Assembly: GCF_965228705.1 (NCBI RefSeq)
Contig: NZ_OZ245832.1
Location: 2,232,001 to 2,296,000, forward strand
DNA length: 64,000 nt
Reading direction: 5' to 3'
Source of the DNA: Croceimicrobium sp965228705
GTDB taxonomy: Bacteria; Bacteroidota; Bacteroidia; Flavobacteriales; Schleiferiaceae
The notes below the pieces were generated by a model. That model saw nothing but the letters and a program-made list of their open reading frames with translations. It ran no database searches and was not told where the DNA came from. This document shows positions 53,535 through 62,992 of this stretch, one piece after another; within the stretch, counting starts at the first letter, position 1, and every line of letters starts with the position of its first letter. The position numbers and the translations under genes were made by a program.

Positions 53535-54008
53535 ATGAAGGTTAGTAATAAGAGTTTCTTCAATGTTATGAAATGGCTCGTGCGTATGCTTGTGGGCTTA
53601 ATTTTCATTGATTTTGGACTATCTATGTTAGCTGGCAGCTTGTCCAGCATCTTCGAACATCATGAATTGGCCCTATTCTCTGCAGTAGGTATTCTGCTAT
53701 TGGCCGTATTGCGATTTTCATTCTTCTCCTATGAAGATGAATACGAAATCATCCATATCGATACACGAAGTTTAGTGTTTGGATTTTTGGAGAGTCCTCG
53801 CCATCGCCATTATGAATTTGCCAAAATCATTTTGACTGACTATAAAATTGATAAGGGCCTGCTTAAGCATCGACTTACCTTAACGGTGAGTTCCAGCTCT
53901 GGCGATAAAAAGCTGCGTCATTTTGACCTTTACTTCCTAAGTAAGGATAAGCAGGCTTATGTGGAGAATTCCTTAGAACAGGTCCTCGAAAACAATAGTA
54001 AACTATAG
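53535..54008 (+). CDS. Small two-helix membrane protein, unknown
   Basis: A 157-residue protein with two hydrophobic helices (about residues 12-34 and 42-62) followed by a 90-residue strand-rich domain (FGFLESPRHRHYEFAKIILTDY, LTLTVSSSSGDKKL) of possible PH-like shape. There is no signal peptide. No family is recognised. It lies 44 bp after the coiled-coil lipoprotein and about 50 bp before the next membrane-protein gene. Confidence 0.55.
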   Translation: MKVSNKSFFNVMKWLVRMLVGLIFIDFGLSMLAGSLSSIFEHHELALFSAVGILLLAVLRFSFFSYEDEYEIIHIDTRSLVFGFLESPRHRHYEFAKIILTDYKIDKGLLKHRLTLTVSSSSGDKKLRHFDLYFLSKDKQAYVENSLEQVLENNSKL

Positions 54009-54033
54009 AAGGCGGAGCCTGCCCCTCTTTGAT

Positions 54034-54041
54034 TAACTTTG
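54034..54041 (+). promoter_or_regulatory. -7 promoter element overlapping an inverted repeat, before a membrane-protein/hflX operon
   Basis: TAACTTTG matches TAnnTTTG. It overlaps the left arm of the inverted repeat CTTTGCA-7 nt-TGCAAAG (54037-54057), which abuts the ATG at 54058. The leader would be about 10 nt. The repeat could serve as an operator; no regulator is known. Confidence 0.45.
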
Positions 54042-54057
54042 CAGTAAAATTGCAAAG

Positions 54058-54492
54058 ATGATTACTGGATTACAGCACCTGCACTCTGGATTACCTTATT
54101 TACTTCTCCCTCTTTTATTGATCAGTTGTATTGTATTCTGGATGCGTTCCGGAAATGGTGCTAGCTTCGGTAAAAGTGATAAGCGATTAGCATTAATCAC
54201 CTTGATCCTGAGTCATCTTCAACTGGTATTTGGACTATTATTATACTTTATTGGCCCTAAGGGCTTTAACTACACATCCGTCTCCGGATTTATGAAGGAT
54301 TCGGTAATGCGACTGTACGCGGTTGAACATATTTCGGTGATGTTGATTAGCATTGCTTTAATCACCATCGGATATTCCCGTGCAAAGCGAAGCAGCGATA
54401 ATTCAAAAAAATTCCGTGGTCTGGCTCTATTCTACAGCCTGGGCTTGCTGCTCATCTTGTCGCGTATCCCTTGGGATGCCTGGCTTTCTTAA
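54058..54492 (+). CDS. Small four-helix membrane protein (cytochrome-b-like, uncharacterised)
   Basis: A 144-residue protein with four hydrophobic helices (about 11-29, 43-65, 86-106 and 121-141). Histidines in or beside helices (LQHLHSG, LSHLQLVFG, VEHISVM) resemble haem-ligand positions of small cytochrome-b-like proteins that are annotated this way in Flavobacteria. Haem binding is unproven. It is 3 bp before hflX and probably co-transcribed with it. Confidence 0.65.
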   Translation: MITGLQHLHSGLPYLLLPLLLISCIVFWMRSGNGASFGKSDKRLALITLILSHLQLVFGLLLYFIGPKGFNYTSVSGFMKDSVMRLYAVEHISVMLISIALITIGYSRAKRSSDNSKKFRGLALFYSLGLLLILSRIPWDAWLS

Positions 54493-54495
54493 TTT

Positions 54496-55695
54496 ATGAT
54501 TGAAACCAAAAAGAAACGTACCGACCTCCGTGAGCGTGCGGTATTGATTGGTGTAATTACCACCTTTCAAAGTGAAGAAAAAGTTGATGAATACCTGGAC
54601 GAATTAGCCTTTTTGGCGGATACGGCCGGAGCCGATTCTATTAAACGCTTCACCCAAAAACTCGATTCACCCAATCCCAAAACCTTTTTGGGAAGTGGAA
54701 AAATTGAAGAAATCGCCGCTTATATTAAAGCGGAAGAAATCGATCTGGCCATTTTCGATGATGAGCTTTCTCCTTCGCAAATGAAGAATGTAGAACGCAT
54801 TTTCGAAATCAAGGTGCTGGATCGTACCAACCTGATCCTGGACATCTTTGCGGCTCGGGCCCAAACCTCCTACGCTCGTACCCAGGTAGAACTGGCCCAG
54901 TATCAATACCTTTTACCTCGTCTTACCAATATGTGGACTCACTTGAGTAAACAAAAAGGGGGTATCGGTATGAAAGGTCCTGGTGAACGTGAAATTGAAA
55001 CCGACCGTCGGATTGTCCGCGATAAAATCAGCTTGCTAAAAAAGCAATTGCAGAAAATCGACAAGCAAATGGCCATACAGCGCTCCAATCGAGCCAGCAT
55101 GGTACGGGTTGCATTGGTAGGTTATACGAACGTTGGGAAATCAACCCTTATGAACCTCTTGAGTAAATCAGAGGTTTTTGCCGAGAATAAACTCTTTGCC
55201 ACCCTGGACACTACAGTTCGCAAAGTAGTAATCCATAACCTCCCTTTCCTGATGTCGGATACGGTAGGTTTTATTCGCAAATTGCCTACTCAATTAGTGG
55301 AGTCTTTTAAATCAACTCTCGATGAAGTTCGGGAAGCCGATGTACTGCTTCACGTGGTGGATATCTCCCATCCCAATTTTGAGGAACATATCAGCACGGT
55401 AGATCGCACTATTGCAGAAATTGATGGTCGAGAAAAACCTACCATCATGATCTTCAATAAAATTGATGCTTATGTTCCGGAGCACCGTGACCCGGATGAC
55501 CTTCAGGAACCGGAAAACAACCGACATTTGACCTTAGAAGAATGGAAGTCTACCTGGTTTGCTCGGACTGATCGACAGGCGATTTTCATCTCAGCTACGG
55601 AAAAAGAAAATATCGAAGACTTGCGGAATCGTTTATACGAGACCCTGGCCGAGATTCACGCCCGTCGCTACCCAAACAATAATTTCTTGTTTTAA
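54496..55695 (+). CDS. hflX: GTPase HflX
   Basis: A 399-residue ribosome-associated GTPase. The N-terminal HflX domain has FLGSGKIEEIA and FDDELSPSQMKNVE, followed by the glycine-rich GGIGMKGPGEREIETDRR motif and a coiled coil. The GTPase domain has the P-loop GYTNVGKST (209-217), LDTTVR (switch I), DTVGF (G3) and NKID (G4). HflX splits stalled 70S ribosomes under stress. It is 3 bp from a small membrane-protein gene and 12 bp before maeB. Confidence 0.96.
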   Translation: MIETKKKRTDLRERAVLIGVITTFQSEEKVDEYLDELAFLADTAGADSIKRFTQKLDSPNPKTFLGSGKIEEIAAYIKAEEIDLAIFDDELSPSQMKNVERIFEIKVLDRTNLILDIFAARAQTSYARTQVELAQYQYLLPRLTNMWTHLSKQKGGIGMKGPGEREIETDRRIVRDKISLLKKQLQKIDKQMAIQRSNRASMVRVALVGYTNVGKSTLMNLLSKSEVFAENKLFATLDTTVRKVVIHNLPFLMSDTVGFIRKLPTQLVESFKSTLDEVREADVLLHVVDISHPNFEEHISTVDRTIAEIDGREKPTIMIFNKIDAYVPEHRDPDDLQEPENNRHLTLEEWKSTWFARTDRQAIFISATEKENIEDLRNRLYETLAEIHARRYPNNNFLF

Positions 55696-55707
55696 ACAAA
55701 CAATAAG

Positions 55708-57975
55708 ATGGCCACGAAAATTAGTAAAAAGGTTAGCCTGGAGTATCATGCTCAAGGTCGGCCGGGAAAAATTGAAGTTGTTCCCACCAAACCCAGTAAC
55801 TCTCAACGTGATCTGTCCATCGCCTATAGCCCTGGAGTAGCAGATCCTTGTTTGGAGATCGCTCGGGATAAAGAAAACGTTTATAAATACACTGCCAAAG
55901 GAAACTTGGTGGCAGTAATTTCCAATGGTACGGCAGTACTTGGCCTGGGCGATATCGGCCCTGAAGCCAGTAAGCCCGTAATGGAAGGAAAAGGAGTACT
56001 CTTTAAGATATTCGCTGATATTGATGTATTCGATATTGAGATTGATGAGAAGGATCCAGCGAAATTTGTTGAGCATGTAAAGGCCATCGCCCCCACTTTT
56101 GGAGGTATTAACCTGGAAGACATTAAAGCTCCGGAAAGCTTTTACATTGAAGAACGCCTGAAAGCAGAATTGGATATTCCGGTGATGCATGACGACCAGC
56201 ATGGAACCGCCATTATTGCGAGTGCTGCCCTATTAAATGCTACCGAATGTGTGGGAAAAAGCCTGGACAAGATCAAGGTAGTTTTTAATGGTGCCGGGGC
56301 CAGTGCCACTGCCACAGCTAAGCTCTTTATGAGTTTGGGGGTACAGGAAGAAAATCTCCTAATGGCCGACAGCAAAGGGATCATAACTACCCGTCGGGAA
56401 GACCTGAATGAAGAGAAGCGTTTCTTCGCTCGCAAAACGGAGCACAATACCCTAAGTGATGCCCTTCAACATGCTGATGTCTTTGTAGGCCTTTCTGTGG
56501 GAGGAATACTTACACCAAAAATGGTGCGCTCCATGGCGCAAGACCCCATTGTTTTTGCTCTGGCAAATCCTACGCCGGAAATCAATTATAATGAGGCTAA
56601 AAATGCTCGAAAGGACATTATTATCGCAACCGGCCGATCCGACCATCCTAATCAGGTAAACAATGTATTAGGCTTCCCTTTCATTTTCCGCGGTGCACTG
56701 GATGTGCGCTCTACGAAGATTAATGAGGAGATGAAGATTGCTGCCGCCAGAGCCATCGCTGAATTAGCAAAGGAGCCAGTGCCCGAAATTGTAAACCTGG
56801 CTTACAATGAAAGTAATCTGCAATTCGGCCGCGATTATATCATCCCAAAACCTTTTGATCCTCGTCTTATTGTTAAGGTAGCCATGGCTGTTGCCAAAGC
56901 GGCCATGGACAGTGGAGTGGCAAAGGAGCCTATTCGCAATTGGGATGCTTATAAGGAGCAATTATTAAACCGATTAGGTCGTGATGATAAGTTCATCCGC
57001 CTTGCTCAAGAAAAAGCCACTAAGAACCCACAAAGAGTGGTACTCGCCGAAGGTGATGAGTTAAAGACTTTGAAAGCAGCGCAAATTGTTGTGGACGAAG
57101 GCTTAGCGCAACCGATACTGTTAGGTCGACGTGAGAAAATCAGTCGCCTCATCGAAGAAAATGGCCTGGAAGACATCTCGCATTTGCCGGTGATTGATCC
57201 GCATGAGCCCAATGAACGTGCAGAGGCCTATGCCCAATTGCTCTTCAAGAAACGTCAACGTAAGGGCATGACCTTATACGAAGCCCGCAAATACATGCGC
57301 GACCGGAATTATTTTGGCGTGGCTATGACTGAAATAGGCGATGCCGATGCCTTCATATCAGGTACTACTCGTCGTTATTCGGAAGTAATTAAACCCATCT
57401 TTAAAATCATGGGCACCCGTCCCGGGGTGGATCGAATTGCGGGAATGTATATCATGCTCACTAAGCGTGGTCCGATGTTTTTTGCCGATACGACTGTAAT
57501 TAAAGAACCTACCGTAGATGAAGTAGTTCAGATTACCCGCCTTTTGGCTGATAATATTCGTCGTATAAACCTGGTACCTCGCATTGCTCTTCTGGGCTAT
57601 TCCAATTTTGGCAGTAATCAAAGCGATAAGCTATCGGAAACCATGAGCAAGGCTACCGAAATTCTGCATCGGGAAAACCCGGATTTGATAGTGGATGGAG
57701 AAGTCCAGGCTAATTTTGCCTTAGACCGGGAATTACTCAAGGAGAATTTCCCTTTCAGCACTTTGGTGGATCAAAAAGTGAATGCTTTTGTATTCCCCAA
57801 TTTAGCGGCGGGTAATATTGCTTATAAAATGCTCCAGTCCTTTGAAGCCGCTGAGGCCCTGGGTCCGGTTTTATTAGGTGTAAATCGTCCGGCACACATT
57901 TTACAAATGGGGGCTTCGGTGCGTGAAATTGTAAATATGATTACCTTAGCAAGTGTGGACGCACAAACACGCTAA
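55708..57975 (+). CDS. maeB: NADP-dependent malic enzyme with phosphotransacetylase-like domain
   Basis: A 755-residue fusion typical of MaeB. Residues about 15-430 are the malic enzyme: the N-terminal catalytic part has SIAYSPGVADPC, GDIGPEASKPVMEGK and HDDQHGTAII, followed by an NAD(P)-binding fold with FNGAGASA. Residues about 440-750 are a phosphate acetyl/butyryl-transferase-like domain (VVLAEGDELKTLKAA, GFSNFGSN-type end) that acts in allosteric control rather than catalysis. The enzyme decarboxylates malate to pyruvate while making NADPH. It is followed 20 bp later by the stress-protein gene. Confidence 0.96.
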   Translation: MATKISKKVSLEYHAQGRPGKIEVVPTKPSNSQRDLSIAYSPGVADPCLEIARDKENVYKYTAKGNLVAVISNGTAVLGLGDIGPEASKPVMEGKGVLFKIFADIDVFDIEIDEKDPAKFVEHVKAIAPTFGGINLEDIKAPESFYIEERLKAELDIPVMHDDQHGTAIIASAALLNATECVGKSLDKIKVVFNGAGASATATAKLFMSLGVQEENLLMADSKGIITTRREDLNEEKRFFARKTEHNTLSDALQHADVFVGLSVGGILTPKMVRSMAQDPIVFALANPTPEINYNEAKNARKDIIIATGRSDHPNQVNNVLGFPFIFRGALDVRSTKINEEMKIAAARAIAELAKEPVPEIVNLAYNESNLQFGRDYIIPKPFDPRLIVKVAMAVAKAAMDSGVAKEPIRNWDAYKEQLLNRLGRDDKFIRLAQEKATKNPQRVVLAEGDELKTLKAAQIVVDEGLAQPILLGRREKISRLIEENGLEDISHLPVIDPHEPNERAEAYAQLLFKKRQRKGMTLYEARKYMRDRNYFGVAMTEIGDADAFISGTTRRYSEVIKPIFKIMGTRPGVDRIAGMYIMLTKRGPMFFADTTVIKEPTVDEVVQITRLLADNIRRINLVPRIALLGYSNFGSNQSDKLSETMSKATEILHRENPDLIVDGEVQANFALDRELLKENFPFSTLVDQKVNAFVFPNLAAGNIAYKMLQSFEAAEALGPVLLGVNRPAHILQMGASVREIVNMITLASVDAQTR

Positions 57976-57995
57976 CCGAATCTAAACCTCTTAAA

Positions 57996-58799
57996 ATGAA
58001 TATCTTACTTCCCACCGACTTCTCAGAAAATGCAGACATTGCAACTGAGTACGCTTTTAAACTGGCTGAGAAAAGCCAGGGTAAAGTAACTGTATTACAC
58101 GCCTACGATCTTCCCTATTCCGACCGCTCTATGAGCACCTCCTTATTAGAGGTGATGAAAGAAAATGCGGAAAGCAATATGAAGGATTATGTGAAGGAGC
58201 TGAAAAGCCGCTATTCCATCCCTTTTGAAAGCTTAGTTCGATTAGGCAATCCCATTCGCTTGATTACCGAAACTTCCCGCTTGGATAGTATTGATATGAT
58301 TGTGATGGGAACCAAAGGAGCCAGTGGTTTGGAAGAAGTACTAATCGGGTCCAATGCCGCTTCGGTAATTCAAAATACCCAAAAGCCGGTACTGGTAATT
58401 CCACCGGTTGCTACCTGGACCGAGATTGATAAAATCATATTTGCTACTGATCTCGACCTCAAAGTGAAGGAACAACCTTTACAACGCTTAAGAGAGTTTG
58501 CACTTTTGAATAATTCGAGCATTGATCTGGTTTATGTACAAACCGAAAAAGCTCCGGCCGATGGCAGTCGCAAATTCTACAGCTCTAACCTGGAAGGGGT
58601 AAAGCATGAATTTACCATTCTTAAAAGTGGAGATATTGAAAAGTCCATCAGTGCAGAAGCTGAGAAAGAAAATGCCAATTTAATTACTGCCATTGCCAAG
58701 CGCTATGGCTTCTTTGAGGGCTTGTTCCACCGAAGCATGACCAATAAATTGGCCTATCATAGCCGCCTGCCTCTATTGGTACTGCATGAACCAAAATAA
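57996..58799 (+). CDS. Tandem universal stress protein
   Basis: A 267-residue cytoplasmic protein with two UspA-like halves. The first (about 1-140) has the nucleotide-binding motif GTKGASGLEEVLIGSNA plus the ILLPTDFSENAD start. The second (about 145-267) keeps the fold (IIFATDLDL, LAYHSRLPLLVLHE) but lacks the GxxG...GS ATP signature, so it is probably a degenerate partner domain. It follows maeB closely. Tandem Usp proteins are common in Bacteroidota and linked to stress survival. Confidence 0.88.
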   Translation: MNILLPTDFSENADIATEYAFKLAEKSQGKVTVLHAYDLPYSDRSMSTSLLEVMKENAESNMKDYVKELKSRYSIPFESLVRLGNPIRLITETSRLDSIDMIVMGTKGASGLEEVLIGSNAASVIQNTQKPVLVIPPVATWTEIDKIIFATDLDLKVKEQPLQRLREFALLNNSSIDLVYVQTEKAPADGSRKFYSSNLEGVKHEFTILKSGDIEKSISAEAEKENANLITAIAKRYGFFEGLFHRSMTNKLAYHSRLPLLVLHEPK

Positions 58800-58840
58800 A
58801 TATCAGACCTTATTAGGAGAGAAAGGTCTAAACCCAATGC

Positions 58841-59917
58841 ATGGAGATAAACGCCCTGTATGATTGGCTAAAGCCAAAATCCAAACCCTTACTAATCGCT
58901 GGTCCTTGCAGCGTAGAAAGTGAGGAGCAAATGATGCAAACCGCAGACTCACTCGCACGAACCGGATTGGTAAGTGCCTTTCGAGGCGGTGTCTGGAAAC
59001 CGCGTACCAAGCCCGGCTCCTTTGAAGGTATTGGTAGCCCGGCCTTAAAGTGGCTTAAAGCAGCTGGTAAAAAGCATCAGATACCTGTTATTACCGAAGT
59101 GGCCAATGCCCGCCATGTGGAAGAAGCCTTAGAAGCCGGTATTGATATGATTTGGATTGGTGCTCGCACCACGGTAAATCCCTTTTATGTTCAGGATATT
59201 GCTGATGCCTTAAAGGGAACAGACATTCCGGTTTTGGTAAAAAACCCTATTCACCCAGAGGTGAAACTTTGGCTAGGTGCTTTGGAACGCATCAATAATG
59301 CCGGCATAAAAAAATTAGGAGCCATCCACCGTGGCTTCTACGCTTATCAAAGTCAACCCTTCCGCAATGAACCCAAATGGGAAGTGTTCTTCGAATTGCG
59401 CCGCCTGGCCCCTGATCTACCGGTAATTTGCGATCCCAGCCATATTGCAGGTCGCAGTGAATTGATCGGAGAGGTCTGTCAATCTGCATTAGACCTGGGT
59501 ATGGATGGCTTTATGATCGAATCTCATATTGAGCCCCATAAAGCATTAAGTGACCCTCTGCAACAATTACGGCCTTATGACCTGGATTTGGTCTATCGTG
59601 CCTTGGAGCATCGGGATGAGGCGATTGACGACGAGCGCTATATCGCCAAATTAGAGGAGCTGCGCTATCAAATAGACAAGGTAGACGCAGAGATTTTAAA
59701 GCTCATTTCCCGTCGCCAGGATCTGGCCAAGGCTATTGGACCGGTGAAATATGAAAACCAGGCAACCATTTTTCAGATGAAACGTTGGTTTAAGGTATTG
59801 GAAAATCGCAAGGCTCAAGGCTTAAGCCTCGATCTGGAAGATGAATTGGTACATGAACTCTTTCAGCTTTTGCACAAATACTCCATTGATACCCAAATCA
59901 AGAATCACCACGAATGA
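58841..59917 (+). CDS. Bifunctional DAHP synthase / chorismate mutase type II
   Basis: A 358-residue fusion. Residues about 1-260 are a type I-beta DAHP synthase (KPLLIAGPCSVESEEQM, FRGGVWKPRTKPGSF, GAIHRGF, CDPSHIAGRS), which condenses PEP and erythrose 4-phosphate, the first step of aromatic biosynthesis. Residues about 270-355 are an AroQ-type chorismate mutase (LRYQIDKVDAEILKLISRRQDL), which directs chorismate to prephenate. The fusion lets the mutase domain carry feedback control. It overlaps the YceI gene by 4 bp. Confidence 0.95.
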   Translation: MEINALYDWLKPKSKPLLIAGPCSVESEEQMMQTADSLARTGLVSAFRGGVWKPRTKPGSFEGIGSPALKWLKAAGKKHQIPVITEVANARHVEEALEAGIDMIWIGARTTVNPFYVQDIADALKGTDIPVLVKNPIHPEVKLWLGALERINNAGIKKLGAIHRGFYAYQSQPFRNEPKWEVFFELRRLAPDLPVICDPSHIAGRSELIGEVCQSALDLGMDGFMIESHIEPHKALSDPLQQLRPYDLDLVYRALEHRDEAIDDERYIAKLEELRYQIDKVDAEILKLISRRQDLAKAIGPVKYENQATIFQMKRWFKVLENRKAQGLSLDLEDELVHELFQLLHKYSIDTQIKNHHE

Positions 59918-60441
59918 ATAAGCTCTTATTATTGCTTTTAGCGCTAGCGCAATTCAGCTTAAGCGCCCAAAATATCAATACGGAAAAATCTAATGTAAAC
60001 TTCGAAATATCCAATTTAGGCTTTAATACCGTTGAAGGAAGCCTTAGCGGATTGGATGGTACGCTCTATTTGAATATGGATGCCGTGCACAAGTCCATAT
60101 TAAAGATATGCCTGGACGTAAACAGCATAGAAACCGGTATTACAAAACGAGATGAACATTTAAAAAGCGAAGACTTTTTCTGGACTGAAAAACATCCTCA
60201 AATTTGCTTCCATGGCGATAAGTTCAAATACCTGGGCGACAATCGCTGGCAAGTTAGTGGCTACCTCAACATTAGAGGTGTAAAGAAATACATCACGGTT
60301 GCCCTGAGCTATAATGAGGATATCCTCGAATGTGAGTTCGTGCTCAATCGCTTCGACTATGAGGTGGGAACTGATATATCCACTTTCACTGCAGGTGAGG
60401 AGGTCGAAATCAAGGTGCATCTGGAAAAGAAAGCGGCTTAA
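59914..60441 (+). CDS. YceI family secreted lipid-binding protein
   Basis: A 175-residue protein with a signal peptide (MNKLLLLLLALAQFSLSAQ). It shows YceI features: SNVNFEISNLGFNTVEGSLSG, DEHLKSEDFFWTEKHPQICF and YLNIRGVKKYITV, and has the family's length. YceI proteins form a lipocalin-like barrel for isoprenoid or amide ligands. Here it is probably periplasmic. It overlaps the upstream fusion gene by 4 bp. Confidence 0.93.
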   Translation: MNKLLLLLLALAQFSLSAQNINTEKSNVNFEISNLGFNTVEGSLSGLDGTLYLNMDAVHKSILKICLDVNSIETGITKRDEHLKSEDFFWTEKHPQICFHGDKFKYLGDNRWQVSGYLNIRGVKKYITVALSYNEDILECEFVLNRFDYEVGTDISTFTAGEEVEIKVHLEKKAA

Positions 60442-60497
60442 GCGCTTAGAAATCATTTATCGCATTAAGAGCTCCAGGAGCTTTGTAAATTGCCAGC

Positions 60498-62231
60498 ATG
60501 CGTAATGTCCCGGAAATGACCTGGAAGGCCAAAGCCCAGGTTGACCCTGCTGAACTCAAGGCCCTTCAGGCTCAATTAGATCTTGATCCCAAAATCTTGA
60601 CCCTCCTTTTACAAAGAGGAATTAAAAGCCTGGACCAAGCCCGACAATTCTTTAAACCAAGTTTAGAGGAGCTGCATGATCCCTTTCTGATGAAGGATAT
60701 GGATCGCGCTGTAGACAGAGTGAATCGGGCCCTTAAGGCCAATGAGAAAATTATGATCTATGGCGATTATGATGTGGATGGCACTACCTCTGTGGCCATG
60801 CTCGCCAATTTCATGCAAGGGCATTACGCCAATTTCATTACCTATATCCCCGATCGATATCGTGAAGGATACGGAGTTTCCAAGGCAGGTATTGATAGAG
60901 CGCATGCGGAAAATGCCAGCCTAATCATTGCCCTGGACTGCGGCATTAAAGCCCTGGATAAAGTTGAATATGCTCAAAGTTTGGGAATCGACTTTATTAT
61001 TTGCGATCATCATACACCCGGTCCGGAGCTTCCGGCAGCAGCGGCAGTTCTGGATCCTAAGAGAAAGGATTGCTCCTACCCCTACAAAGGCCTTAGTGGA
61101 TGTGGCGTGGGCTTTAAGCTCGCCCAGGCCTTATCCCTAAATTGGCAAATCGATAGCTCCGAATGCTGGAAACTACTCGATCTTTTAGCCTTAAGCATTG
61201 GGGCTGATATTGTTCCCATGACCGGGGAAAATCGGGTACTGGCCTATTATGGTTTGGAGAAAATAAACTCCGACCCCTCCGAAGGTATTCAAGCCCTACT
61301 GCGGACGGCCAATCAATTGGATCGTCGCCTCAGCATAGGTGATGTGGTATTTACGCTGGCTCCTCGCATTAATGCCGCGGGTAGACTGGCTCACGCTCAA
61401 CAGGCAGTAGATCTTTTACGTGGAACCGACCTCAGCCTCTTACCTGAAATTGCGGCTGAAATAGAAATACGTAATCAAGATCGAAAAAACTTAGATCGAC
61501 AGATCACCAAAGAGGCCCTGCGCCAAATTGAAGAAAAACTTTCTCCCAATGCTGTGAGCACGGTGGTGTTTCAGGAAGACTGGCATAAAGGAGTCATTGG
61601 CATTGTTGCCTCACGACTAATCGAAAGTCATTATCGCCCTACGGTAGTTCTCACCCTATCCGGTGATAAACTAGCAGGCTCAGCACGTTCGGTAGAAGGA
61701 TTCGACCTTTACGATGCTTTGGAAGCATGTGAGGACTCCTTAATTCAGTTCGGAGGACATGCTGCAGCGGCAGGAATGACTTTAAAGCCTGAACAGTTAG
61801 ACGAGTTTAAAATGGCATTTGAGGAAAGCGTTAAAGCACGCATCACCGAGGAGCAAAAACAGGCGCGACTGATTTATGATCTGGATATTGACGCCAGTGA
61901 TATTGACGCTAAATTCTATCGACTTATTCAGCGTTTTGCGCCCTTTGGCCCCGAGAACCTGGCCCCCCTTTTACGCTGCCGTAATTTGATAGACCGCGGT
62001 TCCCGGACAGTAGGTGATGAGGCCCAACACTTAAAAATATCGGTAGTAGATCCTGATAGCGGCTTGTGTTTAGAAGGGATCGGTTTTAATTTAGGACCTA
62101 AATTAGAGCTCTTACAAAGCCAGCAGCCGGTAGCCCTACTCTTTCATTTAGAATTGAATGTTTTTAGAGGACAGGCCTCCTTACAATTAAGGGTATTGGA
62201 TATTAAAGCAGAAAGTGAATTAGAAGACTAA
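60498..62231 (+). CDS. recJ: Single-strand DNA exonuclease RecJ
   Basis: A 577-residue DHH-family 5'-to-3' exonuclease used in recombinational and mismatch repair. Metal-binding motifs are intact: YGDYDVDG (D90, D92, D94), a DCG motif around residue 147, and CDHHTPG (D170, H171, H172). The DHHA1 domain with FGGHAAAAG follows, and an OB domain (about 450-570) ends the protein. Its length matches standard RecJ. Its stop codon shares one base with the start of the SDR gene. Confidence 0.95.
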   Translation: MRNVPEMTWKAKAQVDPAELKALQAQLDLDPKILTLLLQRGIKSLDQARQFFKPSLEELHDPFLMKDMDRAVDRVNRALKANEKIMIYGDYDVDGTTSVAMLANFMQGHYANFITYIPDRYREGYGVSKAGIDRAHAENASLIIALDCGIKALDKVEYAQSLGIDFIICDHHTPGPELPAAAAVLDPKRKDCSYPYKGLSGCGVGFKLAQALSLNWQIDSSECWKLLDLLALSIGADIVPMTGENRVLAYYGLEKINSDPSEGIQALLRTANQLDRRLSIGDVVFTLAPRINAAGRLAHAQQAVDLLRGTDLSLLPEIAAEIEIRNQDRKNLDRQITKEALRQIEEKLSPNAVSTVVFQEDWHKGVIGIVASRLIESHYRPTVVLTLSGDKLAGSARSVEGFDLYDALEACEDSLIQFGGHAAAAGMTLKPEQLDEFKMAFEESVKARITEEQKQARLIYDLDIDASDIDAKFYRLIQRFAPFGPENLAPLLRCRNLIDRGSRTVGDEAQHLKISVVDPDSGLCLEGIGFNLGPKLELLQSQQPVALLFHLELNVFRGQASLQLRVLDIKAESELED

Positions 62232-62992
62232 TGATGGAAAAGAAAACTGTATTTATAACCGGAGCAACCAGTGGTATTGGTAAAGCTTGTGCCGAAAGGT
62301 TCGCAAGAGAAAACTACCGACTGGTACTTTGTGGCCGTCGAGAAGAACGATTAGCGGAACTGGAAAAACAATTAACCGCATTTACGGAAATCCACTGCCT
62401 GAGCTTTGATGTTCGGAATGCCGAAGCCGCAGCCAATGCTATTGCATCCTTGCCAGCCGATTTTCAAAAAATTGATATCCTCATCAATAATGCCGGCAAT
62501 GCCCATGGCTTAGACCCTATCCAAAGCGGCAGTCTCGAAGATTGGGATGCCATGATCGACATTAATGTTAAGGGCTTGCTCTATGTAAGTAAGCAGATCA
62601 TCCCTCAATTCATCGAAAGAAAAGAAGGCCATATCATTAATATCGGCTCTACGGCCGCCAAAGAAGTATATCCTAATGGAAATGTGTATTGCGCTTCCAA
62701 ACATGCCGTTGATGCCCTTAATCAAGGCATGCGCATCGATTTAAATAAGCACAATATTCGGGTGGGAGCTATTCATCCAGGTATGGTAGAAACCGAATTC
62801 AGCGAAGTTCGTTTTAAAGGAGATCAAGAAAAAGCTGCAAAGGTTTATCAAGGCTTCAGACCTCTACAAGCTGAAGATATTGCTGATATCATAGCCTTTG
62901 TAATCAGCAGACCTTATCACGTAAATATTGCCGACCTGGTCGTAATGAGTGTAGATCAGGCCAGTTCAACAATCGTAAATAAACAAGCTTAG
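62231..62992 (+). CDS. Short-chain dehydrogenase/reductase (YdfG-like)
   Basis: A 253-residue classical SDR. The nucleotide-binding TGATSGIGKAC lies at residues 10-20, NNAG at about 86-89, catalytic Ser140, and Y153-x3-K157 in NVYCASKHAV. Arg residues after strand 2 (CGRREERL) favour NADP. The sequence resembles YdfG, an NADP-dependent 3-hydroxy-acid dehydrogenase, but substrates vary in this family. A second ATG three bases downstream is equally possible as the start. The 3' end overlaps the convergent M23 peptidase gene by 4 bp. Confidence 0.92.
   Translation: MMEKKTVFITGATSGIGKACAERFARENYRLVLCGRREERLAELEKQLTAFTEIHCLSFDVRNAEAAANAIASLPADFQKIDILINNAGNAHGLDPIQSGSLEDWDAMIDINVKGLLYVSKQIIPQFIERKEGHIINIGSTAAKEVYPNGNVYCASKHAVDALNQGMRIDLNKHNIRVGAIHPGMVETEFSEVRFKGDQEKAAKVYQGFRPLQAEDIADIIAFVISRPYHVNIADLVVMSVDQASSTIVNKQA

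Noticed and set aside
55633..56202. Open frame of 189 codons on the minus strand
   Set aside because: It lies opposite the start of maeB and the end of hflX, both firmly recognised. The translation shows no recognisable family.
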